From: Phycisphaerae bacterium
GTDB taxonomy: Bacteria; Planctomycetota; Phycisphaerae; UBA1845; Fen-1342
Direction: 5' to 3'
Length of the DNA stretch: 64,000 nt
NCBI GenBank assembly: GCA_030428945.1
Contig: JAUIEC010000005.1
Coordinates: forward strand, 62,001 to 126,000
A model generated the notes under the pieces. The model had not been told where the DNA came from. It ran no database searches and saw only the letters and a list, made by a program, of their open reading frames with translations. Below, one piece after another: positions 59,548-64,000 of this stretch. The first letter of the stretch is position 1. Each line of letters begins with the position of its first letter. A program made the position numbers and the translations under genes.

Positions 59548-60636
59548 ATGGCCAGAGCGAAGTCCACATCGATACGAGCCCCGTACGGGACCCGGCTGAG
59601 CGCGGTACGTGCGGCGATGCGCGACCGGGAACTGGACGGTCTGCTGGTGCAGGACCGGATGGACCAGTACTGGCTGACGGGATTCACCGGCGAAGACGGG
59701 ATGGTGCTGGTCACCGAGCGGAAGGTCGTGCTGCTGACCGACGGTCGGTTCGACGAAGCGGCGACCCGGGAGGCCCCGTGGGCGCGTAAAGTCCTGCGGA
59801 AGACCCGCGGGCCGGAAGAGACCGCCCGGGAGATCGCCCGGGCCAGGCTGGAGCGGGTCGGCTACGACCCCCAGCAGATGACGATCGGCAGTTTCACGGC
59901 GCTGCGCAAGGCCGCCCGGCCGACGTCGCTGGTTGCGGCCAGCGGCCTGATCGGCCCGCTGCGCGAGATCAAGGACGCGGGCGAAGTCCGTCGGATCCGG
60001 GCGGCGATCGACTGTGCGCAGAAGTCGTTCCAGGCCCTGCGGCGGTGGCTGCGTCCGGGTCAGACCGAGCGTGAAATCGCGGCCCGGCTGGTTTACGAGA
60101 TGCAGAAGCGCGGCGCGCAGGAGCCGGCCTTTCCGCCGATCGTGGCGGCCGGGGCGACGTCGTCGCTGCCGCACTACACGCCGGGGTCGCGGAAGCTGAA
60201 GGCGAACCAGGGTCTGCTGATCGACTGGGGCGCGCGGCTGAACTGGTACGTCAGTGATCTGACCCGGGTGATCGTGGTGGGAACGATGCCGCGACGGCTG
60301 GAGCGGATCTACGAGATCGTCCGGGCCGCCCACGACGAGGCGGTCGCGGCGCTGGCGCCGGGCCGGACTGGCGCGGAGATCGACGGCATCGCCCGCCGGC
60401 TGATCAGCAAGGCGGGCTACGGTGAGCGATTCATGCACTCGCTGGGCCATGGGATCGGCCTGGACGTGCACGAGCAGCCCCGGCTGAGCAAGCTGGCCAA
60501 AGAGCCGCTGGCGGCGGGGATGGTGGTGACGGTTGAACCCGGGATCTACCTGCCGGGATTCGGCGGGGTGCGTCTGGAGAGCGACGTGCTGATCACGCGT
60601 CGGGGTTACGAAGTTCTCTCGGATCTGCCGTACTGA
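59548..60636 (+). CDS. pepP: Xaa-Pro aminopeptidase / M24 metallopeptidase
   Basis: Removes N-terminal residues before proline or splits Xaa-Pro dipeptides, using two metal ions. The 362-residue protein has an N-terminal creatinase-like domain (LDGLLVQDRMDQYWLTGFTG) and a C-terminal pita-bread domain. Metal ligands are visible: LIDWGARLNWYVSDLTRVI (two Asp), HSLGHGIGLDVHEQP (His), VTVEPGIYLPG (Glu) and GVRLESDVLI (Glu). It is followed 26 bases later by accB and then accC, an order also seen in other bacteria. Exact specificity is not determined; the symbol is a family-level choice. Confidence 0.9.
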   Translation: MARAKSTSIRAPYGTRLSAVRAAMRDRELDGLLVQDRMDQYWLTGFTGEDGMVLVTERKVVLLTDGRFDEAATREAPWARKVLRKTRGPEETAREIARARLERVGYDPQQMTIGSFTALRKAARPTSLVAASGLIGPLREIKDAGEVRRIRAAIDCAQKSFQALRRWLRPGQTEREIAARLVYEMQKRGAQEPAFPPIVAAGATSSLPHYTPGSRKLKANQGLLIDWGARLNWYVSDLTRVIVVGTMPRRLERIYEIVRAAHDEAVAALAPGRTGAEIDGIARRLISKAGYGERFMHSLGHGIGLDVHEQPRLSKLAKEPLAAGMVVTVEPGIYLPGFGGVRLESDVLITRRGYEVLSDLPY

Positions 60637-60662
60637 CAACGACGGGTCGCGGAGTTTAGCGA

Positions 60663-61145
60663 ATGGACATTGACAAGATCCAGCGTCTGGTGGAGCTGAT
60701 GGTCGAAAGCGACCTCAGCCGAATCGAGATTTCGGAAGGCGAGATGCACGTGCTGCTGCGGCGCGGGCAACCCGTGGTGCAGAGCCAGGCCCCGGCGATG
60801 ATGGCGGCCGCCCCCGCTCCGGCCCCGGCGCCGGCAGCGCCCGCCGCGGCGCCGTCACCGGCGTCGCCCGCTGAACCGGCGGCCGCGCCGGTCGCGGACG
60901 CCAACGAAGTGCTGGTGCGTTCGCCGATGGTCGGGACGTACTACGCCGCGGCCGATCCGGAATCGCCGCCGTTCATCAAGGTCGGCGACCAGGTCACGAG
61001 CGACACGGTCGTCTGCCTGGTCGAGGCGATGAAGGTCTTCAACGAGATCAAGGCCGAGGTATCCGGCCGGATCACGAAGGTGCTGGTCAACAACGGCGAG
61101 GCGATCGAGTTCGATCAGCCGCTGTTCGCGGTGGCGGCCGGCTAG
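60663..61145 (+). CDS. accB: Biotin carboxyl carrier protein of acetyl-CoA carboxylase
   Basis: Carries biotin between the two active sites of acetyl-CoA carboxylase, the first step of fatty-acid synthesis. The 160-residue protein has an N-terminal helical part (DKIQRLVELMVESDLSRIEI), an Ala/Pro-rich linker at 42-78 and a C-terminal biotinyl domain with the modified Lys124 in LVEAMKVFNEIKAEVSG. SPMVGTYYAAADPESPPFIK is the usual start of that domain. GGAG lies nine bases before the ATG. accC follows after 183 bases. Confidence 0.97.
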   Translation: MDIDKIQRLVELMVESDLSRIEISEGEMHVLLRRGQPVVQSQAPAMMAAAPAPAPAPAAPAAAPSPASPAEPAAAPVADANEVLVRSPMVGTYYAAADPESPPFIKVGDQVTSDTVVCLVEAMKVFNEIKAEVSGRITKVLVNNGEAIEFDQPLFAVAAG

Positions 61146-61328
61146 ACCAGACCAGGGAAGCGCACGCGCGCTGCGCTGGGCGGCGGGTCCGGCGGCCGGC
61201 GCGGCCGAATCGGGCCAGGATCCGCGGCGTGTCGCGCTCCGCTGCTGTCGGGCGGGAACCTCGAAACCCCGGGAACGGACTGGTGCGGGCGAGTGCCCCC
61301 ATTGCCAGGCCGGGCCGCGAGTCAAATC

Positions 61329-62690
61329 ATGTTCAGTCGAGTACTGGTTGCCAATCGTGGTGAGATTGCCCTGCGTGTGATCCGGGCGTGCCGGGACCTG
61401 GGGATCAAGCCGATCGCCGTCTACAGCAAGGCCGACCGAGACGCGTCGTACCTGAACCTGGCGCACGACGCGATCTGCATCGGCGCCGAGGCGCCGGGCG
61501 CGTCGTACCTGAACGCGGCGGCGATCATCGCGGCGGCGGAGATCACCGACGTCGAGGCGATCCACCCGGGGTACGGGTTCCTGTCGGAGAACCCGACGTT
61601 CGCGCAGATGTGCCGGGACTGCAAGATCGAGTTCATCGGCCCGAGCGCCGAATCGATGATGGCCCTGGGCAACAAGGTCGAGGCCCGGGCGATCGCGCAG
61701 AAGGCGAAGGTCCCGCTGGTCCCGGGCAGCAAGGGCGCGGTCGAGAACGACGACCAGGCCCTCGAGGTCGCCGCCAAGATCGGCTACCCGGTGATGATCA
61801 AGGCGTCGGCCGGCGGCGGCGGACGCGGCATCCGTCCGGTGCACAACGAGGCCTCGCTCAAGACGCAGTTCCGGCAGGCCAAGGCCGAGGCCGAGGTCGC
61901 GTTCAAGGACGGAACGCTGTACATCGAGAAGCTGATCGAACGGCCGCGGCACGTCGAGGTGCAGTTGCTGGCGGACCGGCACGGGAACGCCGTGCACCTG
62001 TGGGAACGCGACTGCTCGCTGCAGCGGCGGAACCAGAAACTGGTCGAGGAGTCGCCCTCGCCACACATCTCGCAGCGCACGCGGCGCAAGCTGTGCCAGG
62101 CGGCGGTTCGCCTGGCGAAGGCGGCCGGTTACTACTCGGCGGGGACCTGCGAGTTCCTGGTGGACGCGGACGAGAACTTCTACTTCATGGAAGTCAACGC
62201 CCGGATCCAGGTCGAGCATCCGGTGACGGAACTGGTGACCGGAATGGACCTGGTCGAGTGGCAGATCCGGATCGCATCGGGCGAGAAGCTGACGATCAAG
62301 CAGGACCAGATCCCGCAGAACGGACATGCCTTCGAGGTGCGGGTCAACGCCGAGGATCCGGATGCGGGCTTCCGCCCGTCGCCGGGGCCGATCAACGACT
62401 GGGTGCCGCCGGGCGGGCCGGGGATCCGGATCGACACGCACGCCCACGCCGGCTACACGGTCAGTCCCTACTACGACTCGATGATCGCCAAACTGCTGGT
62501 GCACCGGCCGACGCGCGAGGAAGCCATGCGGGTCATGCGGCGGGCGCTCGACGAGTTCAACATCAGGCCGATCGCCACGACGATCCCCCTGCTGAAGCGC
62601 CTGTTCGAACACGCGGACTTCGTCAACGGCAACGTCGACACGAACTTCATCGAACGGGAAAGCAAATCGCTGTTCCCACCGAAGGCGTAG
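61329..62690 (+). CDS. accC: Biotin carboxylase subunit of acetyl-CoA carboxylase
   Basis: Carboxylates the biotin of AccB with bicarbonate and ATP. The 453-residue ATP-grasp enzyme starts [20 protein letters not shown]. It has [20 protein letters not shown], the glycine-rich loop [60 protein letters not shown] and the catalytic [20 protein letters not shown]. Length matches the family. Start at 61329 is fixed by homology of the first residues; no clear ribosome site precedes it. An inverted repeat lies 45 bases after the stop. Confidence 0.97.
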   Translation: MFSRVLVANRGEIALRVIRACRDLGIKPIAVYSKADRDASYLNLAHDAICIGAEAPGASYLNAAAIIAAAEITDVEAIHPGYGFLSENPTFAQMCRDCKIEFIGPSAESMMALGNKVEARAIAQKAKVPLVPGSKGAVENDDQALEVAAKIGYPVMIKASAGGGGRGIRPVHNEASLKTQFRQAKAEAEVAFKDGTLYIEKLIERPRHVEVQLLADRHGNAVHLWERDCSLQRRNQKLVEESPSPHISQRTRRKLCQAAVRLAKAAGYYSAGTCEFLVDADENFYFMEVNARIQVEHPVTELVTGMDLVEWQIRIASGEKLTIKQDQIPQNGHAFEVRVNAEDPDAGFRPSPGPINDWVPPGGPGIRIDTHAHAGYTVSPYYDSMIAKLLVHRPTREEAMRVMRRALDEFNIRPIATTIPLLKRLFEHADFVNGNVDTNFIERESKSLFPPKA

Positions 62691-63076
62691 GTCGTGTTTG
62701 ACGGATGCAGATGAGCCGCCAAGGCCGTGGAAATGTGAAGGAGTGAAAGACGGCGGTTTCGCGACGTTCTTCCCTCTTTCACTCCTTCACTCTTTCACGG
62801 CGACAACAACGCGATTGGGTCCATCAGACGGAACCTGGCAGGCTGCGGCGTTCGCGGGCCTGTTCGGGTGTCGACCGTCCGGGTCGCGGCCCGAGGACCG
62901 GCGACCGCCCGGCGCCGCCCGATCGGCAATCGACCAACGGTCCTTTCGATGCCTGCCTGGCTCCTTGCATGGAATCCGCCATTCCGGCGAAACCTTTCGG
63001 GTAATCGCGTTGTAGCGGGGCCTGCGAGCGGGTCTAATTGGCTGCTAGCCGCTGACCGGATCGCGGGGTTGCACCG
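62691..63076. repeat. Dispersed element, 16-bp inverted repeat and TTTCAC repeats after accC
   Basis: No gene. Bases 62691-62770 match 23649-23735. GTGAAGGAGTGAAAGA (62735-62750) is perfectly complementary to TCTTTCACTCCTTCAC (62775-62790), a 16-bp stem with a 24-base loop that may end the accBC transcript. CTTTCAC-type repeats continue to 62798. The remaining 270 bases show no signal I can name. Confidence 0.75.
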
Positions 63077-64000
63077 ATGATGAAGACGCTGGTCGCCTGT
63101 CCCTTGCCGGAGTTCGCCCTGGACGAATTGCGGGCGCTCGGCCTGAACGTGGATCTGCAGCCCGACCTGACGGCCGACGAGTTGCCGGCCGCCCTCGCCG
63201 AAACGACCCTGCTGATCGTCTCGCGGATGCGGGTCAGTCCCGAGGCGATCGCGGCCGCCCCTTCCCTCCAGATGATCATCTGCTGGGGGCGCGACACTTC
63301 GAACGTCGCCATCGCCGAGGCCTCCGCCGCCGGCGTCTTCGTCTCACGCTGCTCGGACACCGATGCCGCCGCCGTGGCCGAACTGACCTTCGCGCTGTTC
63401 GTCGCCCTCGACCGCGACCTGCTGGCACACGCGGACGACCTGCGGGCGGGACGGTTTCAACTCGATCCGGAAGTGACGGCCGCGGGCCTGGCCGGACATG
63501 CCCTCGGGCTGGTCGGCTTCGGCGAGATCGGCCGCGAGGTGGCCCGGCGGGCGCGTTCGTTCGGAATGCGACCGTTCGTGTGGGCCCCGGACCTGCCACC
63601 GGACCTGGCGCACGCGCACGGGGCCCAGTACTGCGGGTGGCCGCGCGACCTGGCGCGGCAGAGTGACCTGCTGTTCGTACATGCCCCCGAAGGGACGGCC
63701 CCGCCGGCGCGGGTCGATCACGAACTGCTGGAAGGCCTGGAAGAGGGCGCCAGCCTGGTGTTCATCGGCGACCCGGCCGCGCTGGACGAGCGGGCTTTGT
63801 CGACGGCGATCCGCGACCGCAAGCTGCGGGTGGCGCTGGACATTCACCCGGCCGCGGAGGGGCACGACACGGTCCGCTTCAAGGCCGGCCTGCTGGACCT
63901 GCCGGGGGTGATCGGCGCGTACCGGCTGGCGAACCAGACGGTGCAGGCCCAGCACGCCTCGGCCCGGCGGATCCTGGAGATCGTGCGGCGATTCCTGATC
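63077..64000 (+). CDS. D-isomer-specific 2-hydroxyacid dehydrogenase-like protein, partial
   Basis: The frame is open from the ATG at 63077 to the window edge (308 codons), so the C-terminus is missing or nearly so. It starts MMKTLVACPLPEFALDELRA, like phosphoglycerate dehydrogenases. The NAD loop is GHALGLVGFGEIGREVARRA. The substrate-domain signature is altered: where family members have G-A-G-x-D-N there is CWGRDTSNVAI, and the segment after it reads LLFVHAPEGTAPPARVDHEL in place of the usual HxPLTxxTRxxI. IHPAAEGHDTV replaces the catalytic His-bearing EPLP region. It may be a diverged or non-catalytic member. Function uncertain. Confidence 0.75.
   Translation, partial: MMKTLVACPLPEFALDELRALGLNVDLQPDLTADELPAALAETTLLIVSRMRVSPEAIAAAPSLQMIICWGRDTSNVAIAEASAAGVFVSRCSDTDAAAVAELTFALFVALDRDLLAHADDLRAGRFQLDPEVTAAGLAGHALGLVGFGEIGREVARRARSFGMRPFVWAPDLPPDLAHAHGAQYCGWPRDLARQSDLLFVHAPEGTAPPARVDHELLEGLEEGASLVFIGDPAALDERALSTAIRDRKLRVALDIHPAAEGHDTVRFKAGLLDLPGVIGAYRLANQTVQAQHASARRILEIVRRFLI

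Overview
The window reads as a GC-rich Gram-negative chromosome segment, most likely from a member of the Planctomycetota (perhaps Phycisphaerae). This is inference from the gene mix: LPS genes (lpxK, an LptD-like barrel), PEP-CTERM proteins, a secreted protein ending in dockerin-like Asp-rich repeats, a GT3-type glycogen synthase, a Nudix protein, many lipoproteins and mostly GC-ending codons. Nearly all of the window is coding. One tRNA is present (Arg, anticodon CCG); there is no rRNA, prophage, transposase or CRISPR array.

Layout. 0.2-6.3 kb: sucA-sucB (TCA cycle) and purF. 6.4-10 kb: LptD-like outer-membrane protein and a GNAT acetyltransferase. 10-14.6 kb (minus): a tight operon thrB-thrC-hom-lysC in which every junction is a 4-base ATGA overlap. 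14.7-19.6 kb (minus): three exported proteins (a 1012-aa dockerin-like protein, a lipoprotein and a Cys-rich protein). 19.5-20.5 kb: about 1 kb without a convincing gene. 20.6-23.6 kb: two paralogous HTH+TPR regulator-like genes flanking a small PEP-CTERM gene. 23.9-30.3 kb: queG, a lipoprotein hydrolase, rsmA, a selenocysteine-containing selD, and an outer-membrane barrel with a lipoprotein. 30.4-34.9 kb: a CYTH protein, a 665-bp repeat tract, a squalene/phytoene synthase, then a third HTH+TPR gene followed by a second PEP-CTERM gene and a strong terminator. 35.3-42 kb: purN, a PilZ-receiver-HPt-like protein, Nudix, epimerase, lpxK, an FAD oxidoreductase and an aldo/keto reductase. 42.3-47.8 kb: glycogen synthase, dxs, ispA, aat. 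47.9-53.2 kb: tRNA-Arg, then a coupled operon (TM/TPR protein, UbiX, MqnP-like prenyltransferase, GT39-like protein). 53.2-54 kb: a repeat array. 54-57.6 kb (minus): rpmB-gatC-gatA-pyk. 57.8-64 kb: sulfatase-fold lipoprotein, pepP-accB-accC, and a truncated 2-hydroxyacid dehydrogenase-like gene.

How it works together. The core genes cover carbon metabolism, the threonine branch, isoprenoids (dxs, ispA, squalene/phytoene synthase), a quinone-type prenylation pair, lipid A and outer-membrane assembly, and fatty-acid initiation. The most unusual element is the repeated pairing of an XRE-like HTH + TPR protein of about 415 aa with a small PEP-CTERM protein. The regulators share a strongly conserved C-terminal block. 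The architecture recalls peptide-sensing RRNPP regulators, so the pair may be a sensor and a secreted partner; this is a hypothesis.

Two other genome-level themes stand out. First, families of 7-8-base tandem repeats and larger composite intergenic repeats sit at gene 3' ends, and some enter coding sequence. Second, several genes have a -10-like hexamer only 6-9 bases before the start codon, which suggests leaderless mRNAs.
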